Below are positions 54,101 through 64,000 of a stretch of DNA of 64,000 bases, piece by piece. The notes under the pieces were generated by a model. The model saw only the letters and a program-made list of their open reading frames with translations. It made no database searches and was not told the DNA's origin. The DNA is from Vigna angularis. Lineage: Eukaryota; Streptophyta; Magnoliopsida; Fabales; Fabaceae. Location: positions 24,435,501 through 24,499,500 of the forward strand of contig NC_068975.1 of NCBI RefSeq assembly GCF_016808095.1, read 5' to 3'. Within the stretch, counting starts at the first letter, position 1. The number at the start of each line of letters is the position of its first letter. Made by a program: the position numbers and the translations under genes.

Positions 54101-57100
54101 CACAGTTTTTAAAAATAGCTATAGGTTTGCAAATTAATTTTGTGGAGATCAAACTAGTGATTAAATTTAGAAGGTGAGAAGAGATATACTCAATGGAAAC
54201 TAGGGACATAAGCATCACTATGAATTTGATTATCTATATTCAACGTAGCAAACGATGATTATCCAGATAGGTGGGCAGGTAAGGTTCCATATTATCAATT
54301 ATGGGAGGCTTATGGTTTAATAAAAAAAACATGGTTAATTGAAGACTACTAAAGAGATAATGCAACTTTAACTCTATCATTCTTTTAAGTTTCAACATCA
54401 AGGCTGCCCCTTCAATAGAAATATAGAAATATCATTTCCTTTTATATCTTTTTAGCTGAAGATTTCACAAAAACAAGTTCATCTGTGAGAAACATGAAAC
54501 TGTCAGGTGAAAAATAATTGTTAAGAAAAAACTAGCTAATGCACTACTGAGTCTTTCTTCAAACTGAACAACAATCATTGAAATTTTTAAAAATTCTTAC
54601 ACATTTCCTATTCAAATTTCAAGGGTCTATAAACTCCATACATTTAAAATAAAAATACTGACTTATAAAAATGTAATTAATTGATAAAAAAAACATTTTA
54701 AGGTCTGACACTCCAACATTCAAATACAGATGTGTGATCCAGACTCTAAATACAAATAAAGAAAAATGATTGCTTTCTTTAGGCTCGCTTACACCCATTA
54801 ACTGCGAAGGTCAGACAAAAATCTCTTACCATCTAGCAATGCATATTGGACCAATACATATTCTACCTTGAAACAAACACAAGAAAATATACAAAAGGAT
54901 AGTGTTATAAATAAGGGAATGGGATTTGTTTGATACGGTTATAATTATGCTGTATGTATATGAGCACAGGTACCTATGTTATTTGACAGAGATGGTTACT
55001 CCACACAACACATCTGATTTGTAATTTTAGAATTTAAAAAATTAAAAGAAACTCATTGTGTAAAAAATGTGTGTTTTTTTCATGTACTTTGATTCGAATT
55101 TGATGAGTGACAATTTTTGTATTATGTAAATTACCAAATTGTATCTTCACACCCCATGTATTGATGACCATGAATCCTAAGATAGAAGCGTCAATCAATA
55201 GACACATTCAAAATTGTCCACCCTTAGTCATATCTCTATTATTTGATTAACTGAATATGAGAAAGCAAGATATTTACAGTACAAACAAATATTTATTCAG
55301 TATATTTTAAGAGCATGAAGTAAAAATGAAAAAAAAATGTAAAAAGAAAAAAAATGGACCTAGAATATTGAGCAATTTTGATGCTGCACAAGTTAACCAC
55401 ACATGTACTTCTACCACAATAAAAAGTGATACACAGTTGCCACCTTACGTCGCGTGATGCCTTCAGTTGAAGTTCTTGGTCTGTTTGCTTAGGTGACATC
55501 TGGTTTCGCAATTGGGATTGTTGATGAACTGTACTAGAATGGTTTCTCTCCTGATTTTGCCCTACAAAGCTTCCAGGCTTCTTCCTGATATGCCTACGAG
55601 TTTCGTGAATGATATCTGAAGTCCGGTTCTCAACAATTGTTAAACCTTCCTACACAAATGAATTAGCAAAGGTGCTAAGGAATCACAACACATACTTTTT
55701 GGAAGGAAAGGAAGTTTGAAATTTGTATTTGAAGCCTGACAAGAAATAATATAACCAACAACCTACTACAATAACATTCCCATCCCTATCTACATAAGCC
55801 CACAAGGCAAATACATAGTAAAATAAAAGGACACATGACATCCTCACCATAACCAAGAATTCTAATATTGATCTAAATGTCTAATACATTTTGAAAGATT
55901 GAAAACACCAAGTAAAGAACATGTTTATAAGACACGAGAAATATAATACGTAAGCAAAAATGTTCACATCAAACCTCACCTCCAAAGATTTACCAATGCT
56001 ACCACCAATATGAGTAAGAGAAGATGTGATAGCATCTAATCCCTTCATAAATGCTGGACTTTCCCTTTTGAGATTGTTCTCCTCTGGGTGATTTGAATTT
56101 TGGAACTACAAAGAGAATGACAATAGCATCGAATTTTAAAGTTCAAAAAATAATGAACAAGCAACTATTACAAGCCCACTAAAAGAATATCACAACAATT
56201 CAAATTCAGAAATTGGAAGCGCATATGATATTTATAGCCATCCTCGGTGTTCTGTTAATAGTTATTTGTTATATCAGTAGAGTTACCATTTCAAACAAGG
56301 ACACAGATTGGGCAGTTTTGCAGCAATCTTTTTTGTATTACTCTGATGCACCAAGTAGGATTCTTAATCCATCTTTTATATGTACTTCACCTTCTTTCAT
56401 TTAATCTGATATCAATAAACCTTCTTCCCTACTAAAATAAAAAATAAATAATTTAATAAATTATCCTTTTACATTTTAGTGCAAGAAATCCATAACTGTC
56501 AATCCCACATAAGAGCAGCTGACGGCAAAAAAGCCACAGGGAAAAAGTGAGAAACAGGGGATAATCACTATTTTGATATTGTGATGTTCGTTAGATGTAT
56601 TGTAATGTTCTCAAACTTGAGGATCATAAGGGAACAAAAGTTCATGACTCGACCCGGAAGTGTTACGTGTATAAAAAAAACTATATATTGTGCATACATT
56701 AAAAATAGGGTTAAATATGCATTTAATCCCTTAATTTTTACACAAAATTGGAATTCGTCCCGGTTAGAAACTTTGATACATTTTGATCTCCAAAACTTTA
56801 AAAATGAATGGATATAGTTTTTTTAACCCAATTATGTTAAGTGTTTTTGACATGCTAGCATTTTAGTTGTTTACATCATTTGATATGTTTTTCTTCGGTG
56901 TTAACTAAAAAACGTCTTTGACACAAAAAAAATTTAAAGTAATTGGATTAAAATAACTATATTCATTCATTTTTAAAGTTTAGGAATTTAAATGTATCTG
57001 TTAGGATATTTATCCTATTTTATCATCATTATAGTGTGTCAAGGGTTACCCTATTTATCATGATTATATTATGTCTAGGATTACCCTATTTATCATGATT

Positions 57101-60100
57101 ATATTGTGTCTAGGGTTACCCTATTTATCATGTATTTGTGTATCAATTTATTCTTATAAATAGAAGATTGTGAGAGGGATCAATCAAGCCCTCTAGAATT
57201 ATTTTACAGTTTCAATCTTAAGTTGGTATCAGAGCGGGTCGATCCCGCTCTGGTTTCTGTCTCGTAATATATATTTGTCCGGCGCCACAGTTCTTTGTCG
57301 CCCGCCGCTGCCCGCCGCCGGCCACCGTCAACCGTCGACCACCGTCGGCCGTCGCCGGCCACCGTCCGGCCACCGTCACCGCCGGCCACCGCCCGCCATT
57401 GCCGGCCACCGTCGTCCATCACTGTCAAAGTTTCCTTCATCTAAACCCTTAGGGTTTTCTTGTTCTTCGTTAGTACTATTCGTCTTCTTCAGAAATGGCA
57501 TCTGGCAGTACTCTTTCCTTCTCTGGAAGTCCATCAATTACCTCCGAGAAGCTAAATGGAAAAAATTATCTATCATGGTCTGCTGCCGTTGAAATGTGGT
57601 TCCTTGGCCAAGGGCATTATGACCACCTTGAGCGAGATGGAAGCCATGTGCCTACTGAAAAAGCTGATCAGTGGAAACAAGCAGATTTCCAGTTGTGTGC
57701 CCTGTTATGGCAATCAGTGGAACCCAAACTTTTTGTATCTTTGAGGGCTTTCAAAACTTGTCACTCCTTTTGGAAGAAAGCCCAAAGCATTTATGCCAAC
57801 GATATTCAACGTCTCTATGACACTACGAATAAACTTGCATCTCTTAAAATGGCAGACCATGATATGGTGTCCTTCATGACTGAAGCCCAATCTGCTGTCG
57901 AAGAACTTAGGATGTTTTTGGAAGTAGATCCATTAGAGGATATAAAAAAGAAACTAGACAAATTCTACATGGTGTTGATCCTTCGTGCCCTACATCCCGA
58001 TTTTGATCATCTCAGAGATCAACTTCTAACTAGTCATGAGGTCCCCTCTATGGAAACATTGACCACTCGCCTTCTGCGTGTCCCGGTATCTCAAACTCAA
58101 GAAGCGCATGAACTAGTGGAACCATCTGTCATGGTTGCCACACGAGGAAGAGGAGGACGTGGCACTAGAGGAGGAGGACGAGGAGGTCGGGGACGTACTC
58201 AATGCACATATTGTAAAAGGATGGGTCATACTCAAGAGAATTGCTACTCCTTACATGGTTTCCCTTCCAAAACCGCCAATATTTCGAAGACTGAAACTTC
58301 CACTTTGAAAACTGAAACCTCTACTTCTATGTTTTCTGAGGATGAATATCAAGAGTATTTAAGGTTAAAGTCTAACAGCTTGGCACAACCATCTCAATCT
58401 CCCAATACATCAACAGCCTGCGTTTCTCAATCTATGGAATGTCAAAATTCATGGGTAATTGACTCAGGTGCTTCTGATCACATTTCTGGTAATACCTCTT
58501 TGTTCTCATCTATTTCCTTTCGAGAAAAACCTCATTTCATAACCCTTGCAAATGGATCTAAAACTTCTTCCAAAGGAGTCGGTCATGTTTCTTTGTCTCC
58601 CTCCCTCAATCTCAACTCAGTCCTTTTTGTCCCTAATTGTCCTTTTAATTTAATTTCCTTAAGCCAGTTGACTAAAATGTTAAATTGTTCAATAACCTTT
58701 GATCATAAATCTTTTGTTATACAGGAGCGTGGTTCGGGGAGACAGATTGGAGAAGGATATGAAGCTGGCGGATTATACCATTTTGGATCTCGTCCAAGGG
58801 TGTCTTGTGTTGCTGCTCTTAATCCTAAAGTGCTACATGATCGACTTGGCCATCCTCATTTGTCCAAATTAAAAAAGATGTGTCCTGAACTTAGTGGTCT
58901 CCAAACCTTAGAATGTGAGTCATGTCAATTAGGAAAACATGTTAGATCTTCCTTTCCTAAAAGGTCTCAATCAATATGTAATTCTAGTTTTTCCATCATC
59001 CATTCTGATATATGGGGACCTAGTCGTATCTCCTCCTTTGGTTATAGATATTTTGTTACCTTTATTGATGAATATTCAAGATGTACTTGGGTTTATCTTA
59101 TGAAAAATCGTTCTGAATTGTTAGCTATCTTTACATCCTTTTTGAATGAAATCAAGAATCAATTTGGTCAAGTAATCAAAATATTAAGAAGTGATAATGC
59201 CAAAGAGTATTTTTCATCCTCCTTTTCTGCCATCTTGAGTTCCCATGGTATCTTACATCAGTCTACTTGTCCTCATACACCACAGCAAAATGGTATAGCA
59301 GAACGAAAAAATAGACACTTGGTTGAAACTGCTCGTACCCTTTTGCTTGGTGCCCATATTCCTGTCCATCACTGGGGGGATGCCATCTTAACTGCATGTT
59401 ATCTTATTAATAGGATGCCCTCCTCCTCTCTTGATAATAAAGTCCCTTTCTCCATTTTGTTTCCTAATGATCCTCTCTTTCATACATCTCCCCGAGTGTT
59501 TGGCTGTGTATGTTTTGTTCATGACATGTCTCCAGGTCTAGACAAACTCTCCGCTCGCGCTCTCAAATGTGTCTTCTTAGGCTATTCTCGACTTCAAAAA
59601 GGATATCGGTGTTACTCTCCTGAAACTAAGAAGTATTACATGTCTGCCAATGTCACATTCTTTGAACAGACTCCTTACTTCTCTCCATCTGTTCAGGATG
59701 TTTCTATCCTCCAGCAGGTCCTTCCTATTCCAATGGTTGAGTCAAATAGCTCCACTGTCTCTGTCATTCCCAGTCATGATCACAATCCTTCTACACCTGT
59801 TTCTCCACATACTGAGATCATCCCACACAGGGCCCCAATGGATAGTCCACCTCCCCAAGACAATGGTGAATCTCCTACTTCAGATTCTTCTCCCTCGTCA
59901 CCTCCTCCCACGCCTCCTGGTGCAAATGATTCAGCATGGCCTATTGCCCTCAGAAAAGGTACTCGTTCCACTCGGAACCCTCATCCCATTTATAATTTTC
60001 TAAGCTATCATCGATTGTCGCCCTCCTATTTTTCTCTTTTATCCTCAGTGTCCTCTGTTGTTATACCCAAGAATGTGAAAGAAGCACTTGATCATCCTGG

Positions 60101-63100
60101 ATGGCGACAATCTATGATTGCAGAAATGCAGGCTCTTGACCACAGTAATACTTGGGAGCTGGTGCCCCTTCCCCCAGGAAAAAAGGCGGTTGGTTGTCGA
60201 TGGGTGTATGCAGTTAAAGTTGGCCCTGATGGTGAAATTGATCGGCTCAAAGCTCGGCTTGTTGCAAAAGGTTACACTCAGGTTTATGGTCTTGATTATT
60301 GTGACACTTTCTCTCCTGTAGCCAAGATGACTACTATTCGTCTCTTCTTTACCATGGCAGCCATTCGTCACTGGCCACTTCATCAATTGGATATCAAGAA
60401 TGCCTTCCTACATGGTGATCTTGAGGAAGAAGTTTATATGGAGCAACCTCCAGGGTTTGTTGCTCAGGGGGAGTCTGGTATGGTATGCAAATTGCATCGA
60501 TCTCTATATGGCCTCAAGCAATCCCCACGTGCTTGGTTTGGAAAGTTTAGCTCCATTGTTCAAAAATTTGGGCTAAAACGCAGTGAAGCAGACCATTCAG
60601 TTTTTTATTGTCATTCTTCTCTCGGGAAATGTGTTTACTTAATAGTATATGTTGATGATATTGTCATTACAGGAAATGATGCTGTTGGAATATCTCAACT
60701 AAAAGAGTACTTGTGTAGACATTTTCAAACCAAGGATCTTGGAAGTCTCAAATATTTCTTAGGCATTGAAGTAGCGCAATCAAAAGATGGAGTTGTAATC
60801 TCCCAAAGGAAGTATGCTCTTGATATATTACAAGAAACAGGCATGATTGATTGTAGACCGGTAGACAGTCCCATGGACCCAAACCAGAAATTAAGGACAG
60901 AAGAAGGTGAATTATTCTCCGATCCAGAGAGGTATAGGAGGCTGGTTGGCAAACTGATTTATCTCACTATTACAAGGCCAGATCTATCCTTTGCAGTTGG
61001 AGTGGTTAGTCAGTTCATGCAGGCTCCATGTATTGACCATTGGAATGCTCTCATTCGCATTCTAAGGTATGTAAAGAAGGCTCCCGGGCAAGGATTGTTA
61101 TATGAAGATAAAGGAAGCATTCATGTCTCTGGGTATTGTGATGCAGATTGGGCAGGTTCACCTATTGATAGACGGTCTACAACAGGATATTGTGTTTTTC
61201 TGGGAGGAAACATTATTTCATGGAAAAGTAAGAAACAGAATGTAGTAGCTCGATCAACCGCGGAAGCCGAGTATAGGGCAATGGCATCACTAACATGTGA
61301 ACTTATATGGGTGAAACAATTCCTTCAAGAGGTTAAATTTTGTGACATCCATACTATGAAGATGTATTGCGACAATCAAGCTGCTCTCCACATTGCATCA
61401 AATCCAGTGTTTCACGAGAGGACTAAACATATAGAAATTGATTGTCATTTTGTTCGTGAAAAGTTGTTGACCAAAGAAATATGTACTGAGTTTATTGGGT
61501 CAAACGATCAACTCGCAGATGTATTGACCAAGTCATTAAGGGGTCCTCGGATTGAGTTTATTTGTTCCAAGCTTGGTACATACAATTTGTATGCTCCAGC
61601 TTGAGGGGGAGTGTTAGGATATTTATCCTATTTTATCATCATTATAGTGTGTCAAGGGTTACCCTATTTATCATGATTATATTATGTCTAGGATTACCCT
61701 ATTTATCATGATTATATTGTGTCTAGGGTTACCCTATTTATCATGTATTTGTGTATCAATTTATTCTTATAAATAGAAGATTGTGAGAGGGATCAATCAA
61801 GCCCTCTAGAATTATTTTACAGTTTCAATCTTAAGTGTATCAAAGTTTCAGACAAGGAATGGCTGGCTGTTCACTTATATTTCTTTATTTCATGTACATG
61901 GCTTCATTTCTTTCATGTTTCTTCTCCTTTCTTGAATATTCAACTTTCAAGAGGAGTGGGTGGGTTATCAGTTGTAGTCTTTCCCTGCTTCTCTACTACA
62001 ATACTACTTCTAGCAACACCATTGAACCACTTTAAGTAGGTTTACTTACACCAGATGCCATTTTTTTCTTGCAAATTCTGAACAGAACACTCCAAATCTG
62101 AATGGCAGCAAGAGCAGAAGAAAATATAAAGAAAAAGTAACACAAGCAAGCATCAATGCCGATGAAGCAAGCCTTGTTAATGGCTAGTCACCACAAAGCG
62201 AATTTTGCAATGCCAGTGATGGTGACAAGTGCGTTGTGATGGCCAACACCAACAATGATGGCCAACAACAACTACGGGAGTTTTGTTGAATTGTTACAAA
62301 GGATGCTTCGTATCTTCTCTAATATGTAGCTAGGAGCTCTAAGAGTAAAAGGGCCATTTTTCATTTTTAAAATTGGGTCAAAATAAACTTGACCCAAAAA
62401 GCCTAACTACATGAGTTGACACAACATATTAACTAGCAGCCCGAACCCACACACAAGAACGCATCAGGCCCAGATTGACACAACGAACAGTATGTCAATT
62501 TCCCAAGTAAAATCACAATCCTATAGCAATCCCTGATTTTCCCAATCTGCCTCGTATTTGCCCACATGGGCCTACTCTTCTCACATGATAGTGTGAGTTT
62601 GCATCCGTACACACAATTTTGACTACATTGATTATACTACTCACAGAAGTATCAAGGACTTAAAAAAATCATATGTAAAGGATTGGCCAGAACAGTAACA
62701 AGTAAGCTTGCTCGTAAATGGCCCAAAAATGTTATGTGATGCCAGAAGTTTAGCAGGAGAAAGGTAGGTCTTTGTCAGTAGATATGCAAGTGAAGGGGGA
62801 TGTCTTTCCTGATTTGATTCTATATAAAGGGGGGCAAATTTTCAAGATTGTTGGCTTAAAAGAGCACCAAATGATACATTCCAGAACCAAAAAAGGGATT
62901 TTCACCCATGAATACTAAACTGAAAGATATGGTCATAATTTCATGCAAAAGCAGCTGCAATTCAGCTATACAAAACAGCAACACAACAGGCCACACATGA
63001 AACACTGCTATAGCAACGCTATGAGCTAGCATACATGATTATGTGTGTATCCCTACAAAATGAAATTCACCTTTTCTTTTGTGAAGAACTAAAACTACAA

Positions 63101-63426
63101 AATTAAACTATGATATGATTGTTTACAAAGATTAAATACAAGATCCTTCCATAATCTTGAACCCCTTCAAAGCCTCAGTTTCAAATCAGTGAAATCATAT
63201 TTAACTGACTTTTATTCCAGTCATAACATACAAAGCAGCATCTCTGCAGAGAATTAAGATATAATTCCAAACTCACCTTGCCCCTAGATGCTGCACCAGG
63301 CAATTGTGACCTTCCCACTCCAGACATTTCAGATTGCTGGGGTACATTATCATCCTCGATAATCAATTTGGCTTTTCTGGCTAGAACACCCCAAAATCCA
63401 TTCTTGGATTCGTTCATGTTCTTCAT
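51101..63426 (-). CDS. Plant coiled-coil protein of unknown function, host of an intronic copia insertion
   Basis: Five exons in minus-strand order: 63277-63426, 55980-56105, 55449-55649, 53492-53659, 51101-51493. All introns are phase 0, giving 345 aa. The N-terminus [20 protein letters not shown] is followed by [20 protein letters not shown] (about 77-96), a polar Gln/Asn-rich linker, and a long coiled coil from about 148 to 260 ([34 protein letters not shown], then [20 protein letters not shown]) broken by an acidic DDDDD run at exon 4's end. The tail is Ser/Thr/Pro-rich and looks disordered. It resembles tropomyosin-annotated plant proteins that I recall only vaguely, so no function is given. 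Exon 1 may extend to 63453, because an acceptor-like TATATATAG precedes an in-frame DSRPYEYTS. In that case the true start lies further right. Intron 1 is 7171 bp, of which 4838 bp is the retrotransposon. Confidence 0.8.
51937..51995. repeat. 32-bp tandem duplication in intron 4 of the coiled-coil gene
   Basis: AGAGTTAGATGTATTGGAGA starts at 51937 and again at 51969. The repeats continue through TTTCATA and are otherwise identical over about 27 bp, so the duplication is recent. Confidence 0.9.
56994..56998. repeat. Left target-site duplication GTATC
   Basis: The five bases before the 5' LTR equal the five at 61837-61841 after the 3' LTR, as made by copia integrase. A 6-bp reading (TGTATC) is possible if the LTR ends one base earlier. 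Confidence 0.9.
56999..57223 (+). repeat. 5' LTR of the copia element (225 bp)
   Basis: Begins TGTTAGGATA and ends TCTTAAGT. It contains three 35-bp internal repeats (57037-57071, 57072-57106, partial from 57107), each with TTACCCTATTTATCATG. A TATAAATAG promoter box lies near 57156. The end does not have the usual CA dinucleotide. Confidence 0.93.
57224..57235 (+). other. Primer-binding site (initiator methionine tRNA type)
   Basis: TGGTATCAGAGC directly follows the 5' LTR. This is the standard plant copia primer-binding site, complementary to the 3' end of tRNA-iMet. Confidence 0.93.
57280..57425 (+). repeat. GC-rich CCGGCCACCGTC repeat in the element leader
   Basis: A degenerate run of GCCGGCCACCGTC-like units, made almost wholly of C and G, lies between the primer-binding site and gag. 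It is far more GC-rich than anything else in the window. In a copia RNA this position would overlap packaging/dimerisation signals. An overlapping Pro/Arg-rich frame begins with a non-ATG codon and is not taken as a gene. Confidence 0.85.
57495..61604 (+). CDS. Copia gag-pol polyprotein, intact, 1369 aa
   Basis: A single ORF without stop or frameshift. The gag part (about 1-230) starts [20 protein letters not shown], contains [17 protein letters not shown], and ends in an RG-rich segment and a zinc knuckle [14 protein letters not shown] (from 237; CX2CX4HX4C). The aspartic protease has DSGASDH at 323. The integrase HHCC region is around [12 protein letters not shown] to CESCQLGKH. The integrase triad is D505 (HSDIWGP), D567 (RSDNAKEY) and E603 (NGIAERKNR), with exact D35E spacing. 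Reverse transcriptase has [39 protein letters not shown] and the catalytic YVDD at 1052. RNase H has [19 protein letters not shown] (first Asp 1216) and [13 protein letters not shown]. All key residues are present, so the element is potentially autonomous. It is made as one product; how gag excess would be reached is not visible. Confidence 0.97.
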   Translation: MASGSTLSFSGSPSITSEKLNGKNYLSWSAAVEMWFLGQGHYDHLERDGSHVPTEKADQWKQADFQLCALLWQSVEPKLFVSLRAFKTCHSFWKKAQSIYANDIQRLYDTTNKLASLKMADHDMVSFMTEAQSAVEELRMFLEVDPLEDIKKKLDKFYMVLILRALHPDFDHLRDQLLTSHEVPSMETLTTRLLRVPVSQTQEAHELVEPSVMVATRGRGGRGTRGGGRGGRGRTQCTYCKRMGHTQENCYSLHGFPSKTANISKTETSTLKTETSTSMFSEDEYQEYLRLKSNSLAQPSQSPNTSTACVSQSMECQNSWVIDSGASDHISGNTSLFSSISFREKPHFITLANGSKTSSKGVGHVSLSPSLNLNSVLFVPNCPFNLISLSQLTKMLNCSITFDHKSFVIQERGSGRQIGEGYEAGGLYHFGSRPRVSCVAALNPKVLHDRLGHPHLSKLKKMCPELSGLQTLECESCQLGKHVRSSFPKRSQSICNSSFSIIHSDIWGPSRISSFGYRYFVTFIDEYSRCTWVYLMKNRSELLAIFTSFLNEIKNQFGQVIKILRSDNAKEYFSSSFSAILSSHGILHQSTCPHTPQQNGIAERKNRHLVETARTLLLGAHIPVHHWGDAILTACYLINRMPSSSLDNKVPFSILFPNDPLFHTSPRVFGCVCFVHDMSPGLDKLSARALKCVFLGYSRLQKGYRCYSPETKKYYMSANVTFFEQTPYFSPSVQDVSILQQVLPIPMVESNSSTVSVIPSHDHNPSTPVSPHTEIIPHRAPMDSPPPQDNGESPTSDSSPSSPPPTPPGANDSAWPIALRKGTRSTRNPHPIYNFLSYHRLSPSYFSLLSSVSSVVIPKNVKEALDHPGWRQSMIAEMQALDHSNTWELVPLPPGKKAVGCRWVYAVKVGPDGEIDRLKARLVAKGYTQVYGLDYCDTFSPVAKMTTIRLFFTMAAIRHWPLHQLDIKNAFLHGDLEEEVYMEQPPGFVAQGESGMVCKLHRSLYGLKQSPRAWFGKFSSIVQKFGLKRSEADHSVFYCHSSLGKCVYLIVYVDDIVITGNDAVGISQLKEYLCRHFQTKDLGSLKYFLGIEVAQSKDGVVISQRKYALDILQETGMIDCRPVDSPMDPNQKLRTEEGELFSDPERYRRLVGKLIYLTITRPDLSFAVGVVSQFMQAPCIDHWNALIRILRYVKKAPGQGLLYEDKGSIHVSGYCDADWAGSPIDRRSTTGYCVFLGGNIISWKSKKQNVVARSTAEAEYRAMASLTCELIWVKQFLQEVKFCDIHTMKMYCDNQAALHIASNPVFHERTKHIEIDCHFVREKLLTKEICTEFIGSNDQLADVLTKSLRGPRIEFICSKLGTYNLYAPA
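61600..61611 (+). other. Polypurine tract before the 3' LTR
   Basis: CTTGAGGGGGAG abuts the 3' LTR and overlaps the gag-pol stop codon. It serves as the plus-strand DNA primer. Confidence 0.9.
61612..61836 (+). repeat. 3' LTR of the copia element (225 bp)
   Basis: Same sequence as the 5' LTR at every position I compared, including the three 35-bp internal repeats. It is followed by the right-hand GTATC duplication. Confidence 0.93.
61842..63276 (-). other. Rest of intron 1 of the coiled-coil gene
   Basis: Non-coding intronic sequence between the retrotransposon and exon 1. Apart from GGGTCA/TGACCC pairs near 62375-62400 I see no structured element. Confidence 0.5.
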
Positions 63427-63453
63427 AGATGTATATTCATAGGGTCTTGAATC

Positions 63454-64000
63454 CTATATATACAGCATTACATTTAGCAAAATGACTATTATTTTGAATC
63501 AACATAATGATACATTCAGCTAAATACAAAGACTACATATTAAAAGAGTCAGAAAGTAAGCATATCTACAAAAGAATTTCCAACATTAACGCATTCTCTC
63601 GTAAGAAAATAAAATAAGTATTAGTCGTAACAGACTCATCAACTTTTTAATTTTAAGTAATAAAAAAAATTCGGAACTGGAATTATCCAGACATCAACAA
63701 TTAAAAGAAGTAGCTGCCATAAAATGCGGGCAAAAACCTAATAAAAGAATTCACCTAACGAGGGAGAATTATACAAAAGATGAGAAGCACACTTAGAAAA
63801 ATACAGAGCTATACACAAACACTACAATCCTACAGATCAAAAGTTGCTGATAGGAAGGTACTGCAGAGACTTTAAGTTGACAACGTTTATATACACCATG
63901 TTTTGACTATTTTTGCTAAAGTTGATATCACTTTCACACCCTGCTCGTATTGCAACTGCAGTATGAAACTGAAGGACGACATCACCCCGTATGCTATACT
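63454..64000 (-). other. Upstream region of the coiled-coil gene, with an open segment at the window edge
   Basis: Most of the stretch is AT-rich. On the minus strand, one frame stays open from the window edge to a stop at 63837-63839, about 53 codons, including RGDVVLQFHTAVAIRAGCES. This may be an exon of this gene, the end of the neighbouring gene or chance; a GTACCT donor-like site follows CTGCAG within it. It was not assignable without the sequence to the right. Confidence 0.25.

Larger units (their letters stand above)
56999..61836 (+). mobile_element. Complete Ty1/copia LTR retrotransposon, apparently intact
   Basis: A 4838-bp element inserted antisense in intron 1 of the coiled-coil gene. 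In order it has a 5' LTR (56999-57223), a primer-binding site (57224-57235), a GC-rich leader, a single gag-pol ORF (57495-61604), a polypurine tract (61600-61611) and a 3' LTR (61612-61836). GTATC at 56994-56998 and 61837-61841 is the 5-bp target duplication. The two LTRs read as identical base for base, which implies a very recent insertion. The protein order protease, integrase, reverse transcriptase, RNase H defines Ty1/copia. The short LTRs and small size suit the compact Ale/Retrofit-like lineages, but the lineage is not proven. No envelope-like gene is present. Confidence 0.97.

Noticed and set aside
57275..57592. Pro/Arg-rich 105-codon frame over the copia leader
   Set aside because: Begins with TTG and results from the GC-rich repeat; the real gag starts at the ATG at 57495 in another frame.
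59650..60386. Secondary frames inside gag-pol on both strands
   Set aside because: They overlap the proven polyprotein frame and show no domain.

Overview
This is plant nuclear DNA: AT-rich, with long introns, GT-AG splicing, dinucleotide microsatellites and LTR retrotransposons. The proteins are typical of flowering plants. The exon make-up and repeat style suggest a dicot, probably a papilionoid legume of the Phaseolus/Vigna/Glycine type, but the species is an inference that I could not test.

Six host genes can be assembled exon by exon, and all six joins stay in frame. (1) 8398-21529 (+) is a 20-exon leucine-rich-repeat receptor kinase of subfamily VIII-1, 951 aa. (2) 22992-25009 (+) is ribosomal protein L10 (uL16), 220 aa, with site II and TATA elements upstream. 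(3) 25511-29794 (-) is an MTP8-type manganese cation-diffusion-facilitator transporter, 413 aa, convergent with RPL10. (4) 35025-38200 (-) is a STAR/Quaking-like KH-domain RNA-binding protein, 280 aa. (5) 45889-46830 (-) is a single-exon type I membrane protein of the plant DUF1191 family, 313 aa. (6) 51101-63426 (-) is a five-exon coiled-coil protein of unknown function, 345 aa. The genes look like independent housekeeping or accessory genes, not a pathway cluster.

The outstanding mobile element is a complete Ty1/copia retrotransposon (56999-61836, +) inside the first coding intron of gene 6, in antisense orientation. Its two 225-bp LTRs read as identical, a 5-bp target duplication (GTATC) flanks it, and its 1369-aa gag-pol ORF is uninterrupted with all catalytic motifs present. 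It therefore looks very young. Other mobile DNA is degraded: a copia pol fragment at the left edge (1-340), a CGAACG-motif repeat zone (about 4231-6780), an LTR-like piece in intron 8 of the receptor kinase, two DNA-transposon-like remnants in its intron 14, and an LTR/TRIM-like fragment near 42.3 kb.

The large gaps (0.3-4.2, 29.9-35.0, 38.3-45.8 and 46.9-51.1 kb) are AT-rich. I see no convincing gene in them, only tandem repeats, microsatellites and a few less AT-rich islands. No CRISPR array, rRNA, tRNA or prokaryote-type system was found.
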